Assembly (NCBI RefSeq): GCF_009707365.1
Contig: NZ_CP046122.1
Span: 1,488,001-1,552,000 of the forward strand
Origin: Microlunatus sp. Gsoil 973
GTDB lineage: Bacteria; Actinomycetota; Actinomycetes; Propionibacteriales; Propionibacteriaceae
Length of the DNA: 64,000 nucleotides
Direction: 5' to 3'
This document shows positions 43,534 through 52,278 of this stretch, in pieces; the first letter of the stretch is position 1, and every line of letters begins with the position of its first letter. Made by a program: the position numbers and the translations under genes. The notes beneath the pieces are model-generated. The model was given only the letters and a program-made list of their open reading frames with translations, ran no database searches and was not told where the DNA came from.

Positions 43534-44511
43534 ATGACGGTGGATGTAGTACGACTCGGCGACAGCGGTTTGAAGGTCTCGCAGATCACCCTGGGATGCA
43601 TGAGTTTCGGCGGCGGTTCCGGCCGGCACAACTGGGCGATCGGCGAGGATGAGAGCCGGGTGATCATCAAGCAGGCCCTGGACGCCGGCGTCACCACCTT
43701 CGACACGGCCAATGTGTATTCGACCGGCCGCTCGGAGGAGATCACCGGCAAGATTCTCGGCGAGCTCGCCGACCGCGACGACATCGTGGTCGCAACCAAG
43801 GTGCACGGCGAGATGCGTCCCGGCCCCTACGGACACGGCCAGTCCCGGAAGGCGATCTTGGCCGAGATCGACAACAGCCTCCGCCGGCTCAACATGGATT
43901 ACGTCGACCTCTACCAGATCCACCGCTATGACGCCGAAGTGCCGATGGAGGAGACGATGGAGGCGCTGCACGACGTCGTCAAGTCCGGCAAGGTTCGTTA
44001 CATCGGTGCCTCATCGATGTGGACCTGGCAGTTCCAGGCGCTGCAGAACGTCGCTGAGACGAACGGCTGGACACCGTTCATCTCTATGCAGAACCACTAC
44101 AACCTGCTCTACCGCGAGGAGGAGCGGGAGATGATGCCGTACTGCGCCGCGACCGGTGTCGGTGTCATCCCGTGGAGTCCCTTGGCCGGCGGTCGGCTCG
44201 TGCGAGACTGGGGCGTACGGGGCACCGCTCGCTCCGAGCTCAACCAGCCGAAGCCGTCACTGAACGATCCGGGCGACAAGTCCATCGTCGAGGCGGTCAC
44301 CAAGATCGCCAACGAGCGTGGTGTCCCGCGTGCGGGGGTGGCACTCGCCTGGATGCTGGGCAAGCCGTTCGTGCACTCCCCGATCGTCGGCGCTACCAAG
44401 CCCGAACAGTTCACCGAGGCACTGACCAGCGTGGACATCACGCTTGATGATCACGAGATCGAGGAACTGGAAGCCGCCTACACGCCACACACCATTCAGG
44501 GCCACCAGTAG
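43534..44511 (+). CDS. Aldo/keto reductase
   Basis: A 325-residue AKR with the full catalytic tetrad: Asp57 and Tyr62 in TTFDTANVYSTGRSEEI, Lys89 in VVATKVHGEM and His130 in DLYQIHRYD. The NADPH site at the end is HSPIVGATKPEQFTEAL. The protein is of the AKR11/YghZ type, reducing aldehydes and ketones. ATGAGGAGC lies before the ATG at 43534. It ends before a bidirectional terminator at 44532. Confidence 0.93.
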   Translation: MTVDVVRLGDSGLKVSQITLGCMSFGGGSGRHNWAIGEDESRVIIKQALDAGVTTFDTANVYSTGRSEEITGKILGELADRDDIVVATKVHGEMRPGPYGHGQSRKAILAEIDNSLRRLNMDYVDLYQIHRYDAEVPMEETMEALHDVVKSGKVRYIGASSMWTWQFQALQNVAETNGWTPFISMQNHYNLLYREEEREMMPYCAATGVGVIPWSPLAGGRLVRDWGVRGTARSELNQPKPSLNDPGDKSIVEAVTKIANERGVPRAGVALAWMLGKPFVHSPIVGATKPEQFTEALTSVDITLDDHEIEELEAAYTPHTIQGHQ

Positions 44512-44531
44512 GACGACCCGCAGCGCCGACC

Positions 44532-44576
44532 AGCCTCGTGCATGATCAGGTCAAACGACTGACCCTGCACGAGGCT
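44532..44576. terminator. Bidirectional terminator hairpin
   Basis: An 11-bp perfect outer stem (AGCCTCGTGCA at 44532-44542; TGCACGAGGCT at 44566-44576) continues with a partly paired inner stem and an 11-base loop. It lies in the 77-bp gap between the convergent aldo/keto reductase and PPOX genes. This is the best terminator candidate in the window, even without a long T-run, as is usual in this phylum. Confidence 0.75.
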
Positions 44577-44588
44577 CGCGCAGGGACC

Positions 44589-45020
44589 TCAAGGTCCGGT
44601 CATGAGCCGTCCCGGAACGATCACGATGGGTACGGTGAACTTCTCCGCAAAGGTCTGCGCGCTACCGAACAGCGCACCGATGCGTTCCAGGTACTTTGCC
44701 AGGTAGGCGGGGTTCTCATCGGCGGGACGGACGTCGTCGGCAACGAAGGCGTCGCCCGCGATCCGGATGTTACTGCGCCCGATGTCAGTAACGTCAAGCC
44801 CGAACGCGACGTGGGGATTCTCCGCGAGATTCCGTAGCTTCTTCTTCCCCGGTTGGCTGTAGATCAGTACGGTCTCGTCGTCCTGGAACAGGAACCAAAC
44901 CGGCACGCTGGTGGGCCGGCCTGCCGGATCCACCGTGGTGAACCAGGCCATGAGATTCGATCGCAACCGTGCTTCCACATGTTCGCGTTCGGCCGATGAC
45001 AGGTGGTCTGTGAGTTTCAC
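44589..45020 (-). CDS. PPOX-class F420-dependent oxidoreductase
   Basis: A 143-residue split-barrel flavin/F420 protein: MKLTDHLSSAEREHVEARLR, NLMAWFTTVDPAGRPTSVPVWFL, YSQPGKKKLRNLAENPHVAFGLD, split for length, and IRIAGDAFVADD. The order matches the TIGR03667-like F420 PPOX group. It probably uses F420H2 for reduction of an unknown compound. The upstream region carries a broken P-loop gene. Confidence 0.9.
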   Translation of the reverse strand: MKLTDHLSSAEREHVEARLRSNLMAWFTTVDPAGRPTSVPVWFLFQDDETVLIYSQPGKKKLRNLAENPHVAFGLDVTDIGRSNIRIAGDAFVADDVRPADENPAYLAKYLERIGALFGSAQTFAEKFTVPIVIVPGRLMTGP

Positions 45021-45069
45021 GCCCTGACTCTAGAGTGAGGGTCTGACGGTCCTCCCACAAGAACGTCGG

Positions 45070-45380
45070 CTAGGGATTGGGGGCCGTGTCGATGATCTTG
45101 TCGACTACAGCACGGGCAACATCGTCCGGGAAAGGCGGGTAGTGTCGACGATGGGTAGCCCGAGGCCTCGGTAGCTGGCAGCGTCGGCGACGGCTCGGAC
45201 GAGCCGCCCGTAGGGCTGCCAGGTTTGCGGAGTTTCCGGGATCGGGGCACCGGCGAGTTCGCCGGCCGGGCCCATGAAGGCATCCCAGTCGAGCACCACC
45301 CGATCTGGCAGCAGCTCGCGCAGTCGCGGGATGATCAGGCTCTTGCCAGAGCCAGGTGCTCCAAGGACGTAGTTGATCAT
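45070..45380 (-). pseudogene. P-loop ATPase/kinase gene, internally deleted and frameshifted
   Basis: The start at 45380 gives INYVLGAPGSGKSLIIPRLR with Walker A GAPGSGKS, then RVVLDWDAFMGPAGELAGAP. Related AAA-type proteins of about 170 residues then have a central 60-90 residues that are missing here: LVRAV joins directly to ADAASYRGLGLPIVDTT, the usual end. After DTTRLS a stop follows in frame, but one extra C in the CCC run near 45140 would give DTTRLSPDDVARAVVDKII to the stop at 45070. So both a deletion and a one-base shift are seen. Confidence 0.65.
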
Positions 45381-45426
45381 GGATTACGACGGTAGCCCGA
45401 GCGGCGGGCACGACCTACTCGTCTGG

Positions 45427-46089
45427 TCAGCCTCGGGCTGCCGCGGCAACCGAATCCTGGGTCCAAGAGGCTTTGGCCGCAACGAACCAATCACCGTCGA
45501 AAAGGACCTCCCCTGCGATCTCTTGGGCCAACTGGTCGCCCGAGAAATACCGCTTGTAGACATGGTGACGGGAGCCGTCGTTGAGGATCCGCTCCTGGCG
45601 CTGCTGTTCCGGGTCCACTCCTGGTCGGCGAGCAGCATCAATGACGATCAACTCGACGGCGACCCGGCGAACCTCATTCAGGAATGCCGCGCGCTCCCCC
45701 GGTGGCAAATGCCCGTAGAAGTGACCAGTGAACACGCGATCGAACGAGCCGTCAGCCACCGCCAGGTGCAGGGCGTCGCCGACGATGGCCAAGCCATCAG
45801 GCAGCCGTGCTTGTGCAATGCCCACCATCGACGCGCTCTGATCGACGCCGACGACATAGCCGCGCAGGTGTCGGGTCAAGAACGCTGTCCCACAAGCGAC
45901 ATCGAGGGTGCGGACACCAGGCAACCCGCGTACCAGCCCGACGATCTCGTCGACCTCGGGATCCCATCCGGGCCGGTCACGATCGGCGTACAAGCCGCGG
46001 CCGGTGTACCAATCGTCGTACTCGGCGGCTCGCTGCTCGTAGTAGGCGCCCGTGGCGTGGTCAGTCGCAAACGCAGGCGAAGAGCTCAC
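45427..46089 (-). CDS. Class I SAM-dependent methyltransferase
   Basis: A 220-residue methyltransferase of the Methyltransf_11 style: YYEQRAAEYDDWYTGRG, motif I VRTLDVACGTAFLTRHLRG, motif II VVGVDQSASMVGIAQARL, then VGDALHLAVADGSFDRVF and FYGHLPPGERAAFLNEVRR. The C-terminal HHVYKRYFSGDQLAQEI is typical of unassigned small-molecule methyltransferases. All SAM residues are present. Confidence 0.9.
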   Translation of the reverse strand: MSSSPAFATDHATGAYYEQRAAEYDDWYTGRGLYADRDRPGWDPEVDEIVGLVRGLPGVRTLDVACGTAFLTRHLRGYVVGVDQSASMVGIAQARLPDGLAIVGDALHLAVADGSFDRVFTGHFYGHLPPGERAAFLNEVRRVAVELIVIDAARRPGVDPEQQRQERILNDGSRHHVYKRYFSGDQLAQEIAGEVLFDGDWFVAAKASWTQDSVAAAARG

Positions 46090-46662
46090 TCTGGTGAGTC
46101 TGCCATGGTCGGGGCGCGTCTCAAACCAGGTTCCTGGTGATCATACAACCGAGGTCTGCCGACGGAAGGTTGGCGGGAGATCTCCGGTCGGACACACCCA
46201 CGCACAAGATCAGGACGGTTGACATGATGCGGCCTTGCACGCCTTGAAACCCGGCTGCGGCGTTCGTCACTCCCGGGCCACGTACAGCGCGCCTGGTTCG
46301 AGACACCCGAACACTCTTCGAACGCTGCCGCTCGATCCGGCCTCGCTGCGTCTCCTCGATGCCTTCGTGAAGACTCTCTCCGAGCATCCCGGAGACGAAT
46401 TCTGATGGAGACATCCACGCCGAGCTGCAGACCCCTCCGGTCGCGGCTCTCACCGAGCACGCGAACCCGAACCCAAACTCACGTTCGAAACCATCGAAGC
46501 TGCGCTGATGCAGGTGGCCAGAAGCCTTGGATCACGATCAGAGGTCGCTCGTGGCAACGACGAAGCACTCAACGCCCTGCACCGGATGCTCGGCGGCTAT
46601 CTGGGATTGACGACCGACGGGCACAGGACGCGATGGATCAACTCGGGTGAATCGGGTGTTGG
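46090..46662. other. 573-bp stretch with fragments of a decayed plus-strand gene
   Basis: Three plus-strand pieces with GC-rich third positions occur in different frames: LPLDPASLRLLDAFVKTLSE and HPGDEF (about 46323-46404, ended by TGA), HAELQTPPVAALTEHANP (about 46415-46470), and LTFETIEAALMQVARSLGSR continuing to GGYLGLTTDGHRTRWIN (about 46480-46635). Together they look like one gene broken by two frame changes; I cannot name the family. No intact gene is present. Confidence 0.4.
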
Positions 46663-47802
46663 TCAGTCCCGGCCGAGCCTGGAGGCCACCGGGCAGACGA
46701 ACGGGTCCCGGGCGGCGAGCCCGACCCGGTTCAGGTAGGAGATCACCGTCGCGTAGGACCGCGCCAGGGACACCTCGGTGTACGGCACACCCAGATCTTG
46801 GCAGTGAGCCTTGACGAGCTGCCGGGCGCGAGCCAGATGCGGCCGCGGCATCGACGGAAACAGGTGATGTTCGATCTGATAGTTCAGGCCACCCATCAAC
46901 ACGGTCGGCCAGAACCGGCCCTTGATGTTTCGCGATGTGAGCACTTGGCGGCTCAGGAAGTCCAGTTTCGTACCGGCCGGGATGATCGGCATCCCCTTGT
47001 GGTTCGGCGCGAACGTGGCTCCCAGGTAGATCCCGACGACCGCCAGCTGCACCCCGAGGAACGCCAGTGCCAGACCCATCGGCAGCACCCAGAACAGCAG
47101 GCCGAGGTAGAGCAGGAAGCGACCCGTGATCAACCCCAACTCCAGCCATCGACTCTTCGCCGGACTGGCCGGGCTCAGCAGGAATCGCACGGAGGCAAAG
47201 TGCAGGTTGATGCCCTCCAGGGTCAGCATCGGGAAGAACAAGTAGCCCTGTTTGCGGGCGATCATTGCACTCAACCCTCGACGACGTTCAGCTTTCGCTT
47301 CGTAGAACGCCAGCGCCTCCCCCTCGATGTCGGGGTCCTTGCCGATCCGGTTGGGGTTGGCGTGATGCCGGCTGTGCTTGTTGGTCCACCAGGAGTGACT
47401 GATGCCGGCCAACGCTGTTCCCAGGAGCTGGCCGACGCGATCATTGGTCTTCCCCGTTGTGAAGATCTGCCGATGGGCGGCTTCATGACCCAGGAACCCG
47501 AACTGACTGAAGATGACGCCCAGCACGGCAGCGATCATCAGCTGCCACCACGAATCGCCCAGCAGCAACAGCCCAGCGATCGCTCCACCCAGCGCCAAGA
47601 TCAGCCCGGCGGAGAGCAACAGGTAGAACCCAAGGGTCCGGCCCAACAAACCTTCCTCACGCACCCGGCGGGTCAGATCGGTATAGGAGCTGGCCAGGTG
47701 CCGGCCGGTCCCGCGATCCCCAGACATCTGACCAACCGGGCGGCCATCCGCCAGCCGCCCGGACGTTCGCCGGGTCCGGCCAGGCACGGCAGTCTCACTC
47801 AT
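46663..47802 (-). CDS. Membrane fatty acid desaturase
   Basis: A 379-residue acyl-lipid or acyl-CoA desaturase with all three histidine boxes: HEAAH (106-110), HSRHH (143-147) and QIEHH (309-313), and four hydrophobic segments. It resembles mycobacterial DesA3-type delta-9 desaturases and the delta-5/linoleoyl-type group (QIEHH ending). It inserts a double bond into fatty acids for membrane fluidity, with an oxidoreductase partner not present nearby. GGAGGAG precedes the ATG at 47802. The next 272 bp hold no gene and include a GATCATGATC decamer at 47955. Confidence 0.92.
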   Translation of the reverse strand: MSETAVPGRTRRTSGRLADGRPVGQMSGDRGTGRHLASSYTDLTRRVREEGLLGRTLGFYLLLSAGLILALGGAIAGLLLLGDSWWQLMIAAVLGVIFSQFGFLGHEAAHRQIFTTGKTNDRVGQLLGTALAGISHSWWTNKHSRHHANPNRIGKDPDIEGEALAFYEAKAERRRGLSAMIARKQGYLFFPMLTLEGINLHFASVRFLLSPASPAKSRWLELGLITGRFLLYLGLLFWVLPMGLALAFLGVQLAVVGIYLGATFAPNHKGMPIIPAGTKLDFLSRQVLTSRNIKGRFWPTVLMGGLNYQIEHHLFPSMPRPHLARARQLVKAHCQDLGVPYTEVSLARSYATVISYLNRVGLAARDPFVCPVASRLGRD

Positions 47803-48074
47803 CAGCTCCTCCAAACGCGCGGGCTCGATCCGAGTCAGCCCCATGCCCCTCGCCACCGATACCTGTAGGTACCCGCACAACCAGACTGCTACCTCATGCC
47901 GACCGTCCAATTGCGACGACTTGGCCAGATGAACCTAGCCGATTGCCCAGCCGTGATCATGATCCGACATGGCCAGTATCCGATATTGCCTCGCATGCCG
48001 GATCCGGATCCGAACCCGGCTGCACCGACGTGGTCGGGTGGCCGATGATCATGCGGAAGGCGGAGCAGTTCGGG

Positions 48075-48464
48075 TCAGACGATCCAGGCGGGCGGAACCG
48101 GCTCTCCGGGGCCATCGGCGGAGATCGGTGTGGCCGAGCCTTGCGAGCCGCCACAGACGACGAACAATGCTCCGGACTCAGTGCCTATCTGTCGCGAGAC
48201 ATCAGCCGGGATGACCACGGTGTCGCCGGCCGACAGATCGATGGCTTCGGTGTCGACGCAGACGCGCGCTGCACCATCCAGCAGATGCCACGCCTGCTCG
48301 ACATCGAAGCTGTGCCGCGGGCCGCGTTGGCCGGCACGCAAGCGGACACGCCACAGACTCAGCATCTTGGTGCCGCCCTGCGTGGGCGAGGCGAGGGTCG
48401 TCATCGAAGCGTTCGGCGTCTCGGTGACGCGGGCATCCGATCGGGCGATCTTGGCAGCGGGCAT
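48075..48464 (-). CDS. Cupin-domain protein
   Basis: A 129-residue single-domain cupin: MLSLWRVRLRAGQRGPRHSF, EQAWHLLDGAARVCVDTEAIDLSAGDTVVIPAD, given across the two cupin motifs, and ALFVVCGG. Metal-binding residues are partly kept (H in PRHSF, E in VEQAW). It lies divergent from a MarR gene and downstream of a MarR-type palindrome, so it is a probable MarR target. Small cupins may act in quercetinase-like or storage roles. Confidence 0.85.
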   Translation of the reverse strand: MPAAKIARSDARVTETPNASMTTLASPTQGGTKMLSLWRVRLRAGQRGPRHSFDVEQAWHLLDGAARVCVDTEAIDLSAGDTVVIPADVSRQIGTESGALFVVCGGSQGSATPISADGPGEPVPPAWIV

Positions 48465-48481
48465 GGTGTGGACTCCAGTAG

Positions 48482-48500
48482 TAGACAACAACGTTGTCTA
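48482..48500. promoter_or_regulatory. 19-bp palindrome between cupin and MarR genes
   Basis: TAGACAAC (48482-48489), AAC, GTTGTCTA (48493-48500): perfect 8-base arms. The site lies 18 bp from the cupin start and 60 bp from the MarR start, and matches the size and TTG/CAA character of MarR operators. Confidence 0.72.
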
Positions 48501-48559
48501 TCACGGTACGCATTCAGATGCAGTATCGTCAACCTGGTAGTCGATCTGGAGGTGTGTCG

Positions 48560-49036
48560 GTGAGCGAGCCGGGATGGCGGGTCGTACTGCTTCTGGCCGG
48601 TGCGTTCCGTGACAGCATCGACGCGCTCCATCAGGAACTCGCCGAACAGGGCCATCCTGAGGCGCGGCCGATGCACGGCTTCGCTCTCCAGGCAATCGGG
48701 CCCGACGGGTGCACGATCAACGAACTCGGCCAGCGTCTCGGAGTCTCGAAGCAGGCGGCAGCGAAGACCACAGTCAGCCTCGAGAAGGCTGGGTACGTCG
48801 TCCGGGACGCGATGCCCAGCGACCGGCGGGCGGTCCTGCTCCGTCGCACGCCCCGCGCCGAGGAGCTGTTGGCGGCCAGTGCGGTCGGCTTCGAGCGGGT
48901 GATGGCCCGATGGCGGCGACAGCTCGGCGTGGCCCGCTTCAAGGCGATGGTCGAGTCACTCGCCGACGTCGCCGGCCAACAGCGGGTCGGCGATCTCCCC
49001 GGCTGGCTCACCCAGCGGTCCTCGACGAGGGGATGA
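48560..49036 (+). CDS. MarR-family regulator
   Basis: A 158-residue MarR regulator: HGFALQAIGPDGCTINELGQ, then RLGVSKQAAAKTTVSLEKAG and YVVRDAMPSDRRAVLLRRTP form the winged helix, framed by dimer helices. The wing D-x-R (SDRRA) is present. A GTG at 48560 follows GGAGGT with seven-base spacing. It is divergent from the cupin and probably represses both genes from the palindrome at 48482. Confidence 0.88.
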   Translation: MSEPGWRVVLLLAGAFRDSIDALHQELAEQGHPEARPMHGFALQAIGPDGCTINELGQRLGVSKQAAAKTTVSLEKAGYVVRDAMPSDRRAVLLRRTPRAEELLAASAVGFERVMARWRRQLGVARFKAMVESLADVAGQQRVGDLPGWLTQRSSTRG

Positions 49037-49124
49037 GGATCAGCCGTTCAGCGGGATTGCCTCGCTCCGGGCGGGGAGTGTCGGGTGACGGCTGATTGGA
49101 AAGACCGCCGACCCGTCTGGGTCG

Positions 49125-49704
49125 TCAGCTGGGTATCACACGGGTCGTGTCGTCCACCACCTGTCCGGGCGGGACACGCGCGTCGTCCCTGATGATGCTG
49201 TAAAGCACTCCATCGTGCCATTCACCACCTCGAAAACTTGCGTGCCGGAGGGTGCCTTCCAGTTCGAAACCTGAGCCCTCCAAGGCCCGGCGCTCAGCGA
49301 TATTCCCTATTTCCGTATAAGCCTCGATCCGGTCGGGCAAGCTTTGGGAGAACAGATAGCTGATGATGAGCTGATGAGCTCGGGTCCCGATCCCCCTGGC
49401 CCCGGACGCCGCGAGCCAGCTGGATGCCAAGACTCCAGCAGGGCCGGCCGAACCACTGTTCTCGCGACCAGGTCACGAAGCCGGCCCGTTCCTGAGCCAC
49501 GGTGACCAGGAGAATCCCGCCAGCGTCGTTGATGAGGTTGGGCGATGACTCCCAACGCCGACGCCATTCACGAGGATCTCGATAGCCCTACCACATGAAC
49601 GAACCCTCATCTGCTGGATCGGTGATCAGGTCCTGCAGGAAGGACAGATCCTCTTCGCCGATTGCGCGCAAGGCCACGTCTTCAACACCCACGTCTGGTG
49701 ACAT
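49125..49704 (-). pseudogene. GNAT acetyltransferase gene with stop and frameshift
   Basis: From ATG 49704 the frame gives VEDVALRAIGEEDLSFLQDL and DEGSFMW, then a TAG at codon 39 (49588-49590), then GYRDPREWRRRWES and GFVTWSREQWFGRPCWSLGI in the same frame. At a five-C run (49392-49396, plus strand) the frame moves by one base; after it IGTRAHQLIISYLFSQSLPD and NIAERRALEGSGFELEGTLR continue to the stop at 49125. The parts together make one full GNAT with motif A RGQGIGT. Two lesions argue for a real pseudogene. Confidence 0.82.
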
Positions 49705-49768
49705 TAGCGCCGATCACCCGCGGGTCGATCGTCGACCGGGATCGAGATTCCGAAGGCCGCGAAACTGC

Positions 49769-50284
49769 ATGGCGCCGCTGGTTGATCAATTGATGGAGAT
49801 CATCGAACTCCAAGCGGGCCGGGCCTCCGAGCCGTATGACCACTCGTCGTACGCCTGGCGGCTCGCCGCCGGCCGAGAACACGGTCAAGACCTTGCTCCG
49901 AGTCTGACGAGGGCTGTGGCCGACCTGTCGGGATACTCCCCCGTGGTGTCGGCCTTGGTCGAGCGGTTGCGGTTGCTGTCTGCCGACGCCCCACCACCAC
50001 GAGAAGCACCGGACATGGTCCATGCCGATTTCAAGCCGGACAACGTCCGGGTTCGTGACGGAGCGGTGGTGGCGGTCGTCGATATCGGGAACGCCGGTAG
50101 CGGCACGCGAGCAACTGATCTCACCACCCTTCGGTGGTACACCTTCCAGGATCGGCTGGACTGTGCCCGAAGTCGGCTGTGGACGAGAATCCTCGACCTG
50201 ATCGGCTGGGAGCAGGCGGCGGTGCTCACTGCGACACAGATCCTCACCAAGCTCGAGTTCCCATTCGTCACAGCGTCACGATGA
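49769..50284 (+). CDS. APH-family phosphotransferase, N-terminally truncated
   Basis: A 171-residue C-terminal piece of an APH-type kinase. It begins at MAPLVDQLMEIIELQAGRAS, which in full-length relatives lies after the N-lobe, and contains the catalytic MVHADFKPDNVRVRDG with Asp and Asn and the metal site VVAVVDIGNAGSGTRATDL. About 100 residues of ATP-binding N-lobe are missing upstream. It starts 64 bp from the head of the broken GNAT gene, so a deletion probably joined them. It is most likely a remnant even though the frame is open. Confidence 0.72.
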   Translation: MAPLVDQLMEIIELQAGRASEPYDHSSYAWRLAAGREHGQDLAPSLTRAVADLSGYSPVVSALVERLRLLSADAPPPREAPDMVHADFKPDNVRVRDGAVVAVVDIGNAGSGTRATDLTTLRWYTFQDRLDCARSRLWTRILDLIGWEQAAVLTATQILTKLEFPFVTASR

Positions 50285-50391
50285 CGTCCCCGAAGTGATC
50301 AACCGGGGCCATCGCACCCTCGATGAGTTGAGTGGCCTTCGCTGACTGTTCCCGGTGGAGATGGTTCGCGAGACGCGAACGTCCGGCCGTG

Positions 50392-50902
50392 CTACAGCCC
50401 GTCAGATTCCAGAGCGGCTGCCACTCGCTCCGACGCGGGGCATTCCGGGGCCCCGAACGATCGTAGGGTCAGCTCTTCGGCGAGCAAGATGTAGCGGGTT
50501 GCTGTTGCGATGCGGATCTCGTCGGTCAGTACGGGCGCTTCTCCTTCACCGCGGAACCCTCGCTCCACCATCCACTCTCGCAGTGGCTCCTTATCGAGTG
50601 CTCGCTGATCCTCACCGGTTCGAAAGAGTTCCTCGTAGGAATCTGCGTACCAGTAGCGCGAACTGTCGGGCGTATGGATCTCGTCGATGAGCACGATCTC
50701 GTCATCCAGCAGTCCGAACTCATACTTGGTGTCAACCAGGATCAGTCCATGCTGTGCGGCAATCTCCGCGCCACGGGAGAACAGCCGGAAGCAAACTTCG
50801 GCACAGCGGTCGAACAGCTCCGCAGTCACGAGCCCTTCGGCGATTGCGTCGGCACGACTGAGGTTTCGATCATGTGGTTCGAACTTCGTCGTCGGTGCCA
50901 GG
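50392..50902 (-). pseudogene. purC: purC remnant, interrupted by an IS21-family element
   Basis: The frame reads APTTKFEPHDRNLSRADAIA, then LILVDTKYEFGLLDDEIVLI and DEIHTPDSSRYWYADSYEEL, the C-terminal two thirds of phosphoribosylaminoimidazole-succinocarboxamide synthase. The reading frame loses PurC sense at the IS boundary; the matching previous residues (DGLRRNEQLPA) lie beyond the element at 53162-53201. The N-terminal third of PurC is not seen anywhere in the window. It is therefore a pseudogene, perhaps an old second copy. Confidence 0.85.
50898..50902. repeat. Target-site duplication CCAGG, left
   Basis: CCAGG immediately before the IS element is repeated immediately after it at 53162-53166. 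A 5-bp duplication is within the 4-8 bp range of IS21 elements. Confidence 0.8.
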
Positions 50903-50954
50903 TGTCGACGACGCGTGAAAACTGGGCGGTAATCGGCGGGTGAAAACTGAGCAC
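50903..50954 (+). repeat. Left terminal repeat of IS21 element
   Basis: This end matches the reverse complement of 53110-53161 at roughly two thirds of positions. It contains two related copies of GTGAAAACTG followed by GGC or AGC (about 50914 and 50940), the likely IstA binding sites. Confidence 0.8.
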
Positions 50955-50973
50955 CCCGAGTACGCCTTGGGAT

Positions 50974-52278
50974 GTGATCACGTTGGAAGACTGGGCCGAG
51001 ATTCGTCGGCTGCATAAGTCGGATGGGCTGTCGAAGGCTGCGATTGCTCGACGGCTCGGGATCTCTCGGAACACGGTGGCCTCGGCGGTGGCCTCGGATG
51101 TTCCGCCGAAGTATGAACGGCCGCCGAGAGGATCGGCGGTCGACGCCGTCGAGCCGCGGATCCGCGCGTTGTTGGCGGAGCATCCTCAGATGCCGGCGAC
51201 GGTGATCGCGGAACGGATCGGTTGGACGAGATCGTTGACGATCCTGAAGGACCGGGTCCGGCAGTTGCGACCACTGTTCCTGCCACCGGACCCGGCTGAC
51301 CGGATCGACCATGCCCCGGGCGCGGTGGCGCAGTGTGATCTGTGGTTCCCACCGGTGCCGATCCCGGTGGTCGGCACTCGTCCTGGCCTGACCCGGATCT
51401 TGCCGGTGTTGGCGATGACGTGCGGCTACTCCCGGTTGACCGATGCGGTGATGATCCCGTCGCGGCAAGCGGGTGACATTTTGGCCGGGATGTGGGAGAT
51501 CATCGGCGGCTGGGGCCGGTGTCCGCGCAGCCTGCTCTGGGACCGCGAAGCCGCGATCGGCGGCACCGGCCGATTGACCGCTGAAGCCGCTGCATTCGCC
51601 GGAACGCTCGGGGTGCGGATCAAGCTAGCCCCAGCCAGGGATCCGGAGACCAAGGGGCTGGTCGAACGCCGGAATGGCTACTTCGAAACGTCGTTCCTGC
51701 CCGGACGGAGCTTCACTTCGCCGCTGGACTTCAACGCCCAGATCGCCGACTGGCTGACCGGCCGCGCGAATGCGCGGCATCTGCGGTCGATCGGGACCAG
51801 CCCCGCCAGCCGGTGGGTGGCTGATCGGGCCGCGATGATCGCGTTGCCACCGGTCGCCCCGGCGGTGGGTTTGACCGGCAGGGTCCGGTTGGGCCGGGAC
51901 TACTACGTGCGGATCGCCGGGAACGACTACTCGGTGGACCCGCGCGCGATCGGCCGGTTCGTGGACTGGATCGCCACCCCGGTGTTGATCACCATCAGCT
52001 GCGCCGGGCAGATCGTCGCCACTCATGAGCGGGTCTGGGCCTCCGGTGCCACGATCACCGATCCCGCTCACCGCGACACCGCCCGCATCCTGCGGGCCGA
52101 TTTGGCCATCCAGCGGCAACGCGAAACGGGCCGCCGCAACGTCCGGTCGCATCCGGACGGGCATGTGGTCGCGATCCGCGCACTGCCCGACTACGACGCC
52201 TTGTTCGGCGTCGACTTCGATCCCACACCTGGCTCTCCAGGTGGCGGATCCTCAACCACGGAAGGGAACATCGGATGA
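50974..52278 (+). CDS. istA: IS21 transposase IstA
   Basis: A 434-residue DDE transposase. An N-terminal helix-turn-helix (GLSKAAIARRLGISRNTVAS, about 18-37) is followed by the integrase core with Asp122 (AQCDLWFPP), Asp190 (LLWDREAAIGG) and Glu231 (ETKGLVERRNGYFE), and a C-terminal beta domain (VRLGRDYYVRIAGNDYSVDP). It cuts and joins the IS ends. GTG start; it overlaps istB by four bases. Confidence 0.95.
   Translation: MITLEDWAEIRRLHKSDGLSKAAIARRLGISRNTVASAVASDVPPKYERPPRGSAVDAVEPRIRALLAEHPQMPATVIAERIGWTRSLTILKDRVRQLRPLFLPPDPADRIDHAPGAVAQCDLWFPPVPIPVVGTRPGLTRILPVLAMTCGYSRLTDAVMIPSRQAGDILAGMWEIIGGWGRCPRSLLWDREAAIGGTGRLTAEAAAFAGTLGVRIKLAPARDPETKGLVERRNGYFETSFLPGRSFTSPLDFNAQIADWLTGRANARHLRSIGTSPASRWVADRAAMIALPPVAPAVGLTGRVRLGRDYYVRIAGNDYSVDPRAIGRFVDWIATPVLITISCAGQIVATHERVWASGATITDPAHRDTARILRADLAIQRQRETGRRNVRSHPDGHVVAIRALPDYDALFGVDFDPTPGSPGGGSSTTEGNIG

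Noticed and set aside
46798-47868. 356-codon open frame opposite the desaturase
   Set aside because: Gln/Arg/Pro-rich antisense shadow; the desaturase with three histidine boxes is the real gene.
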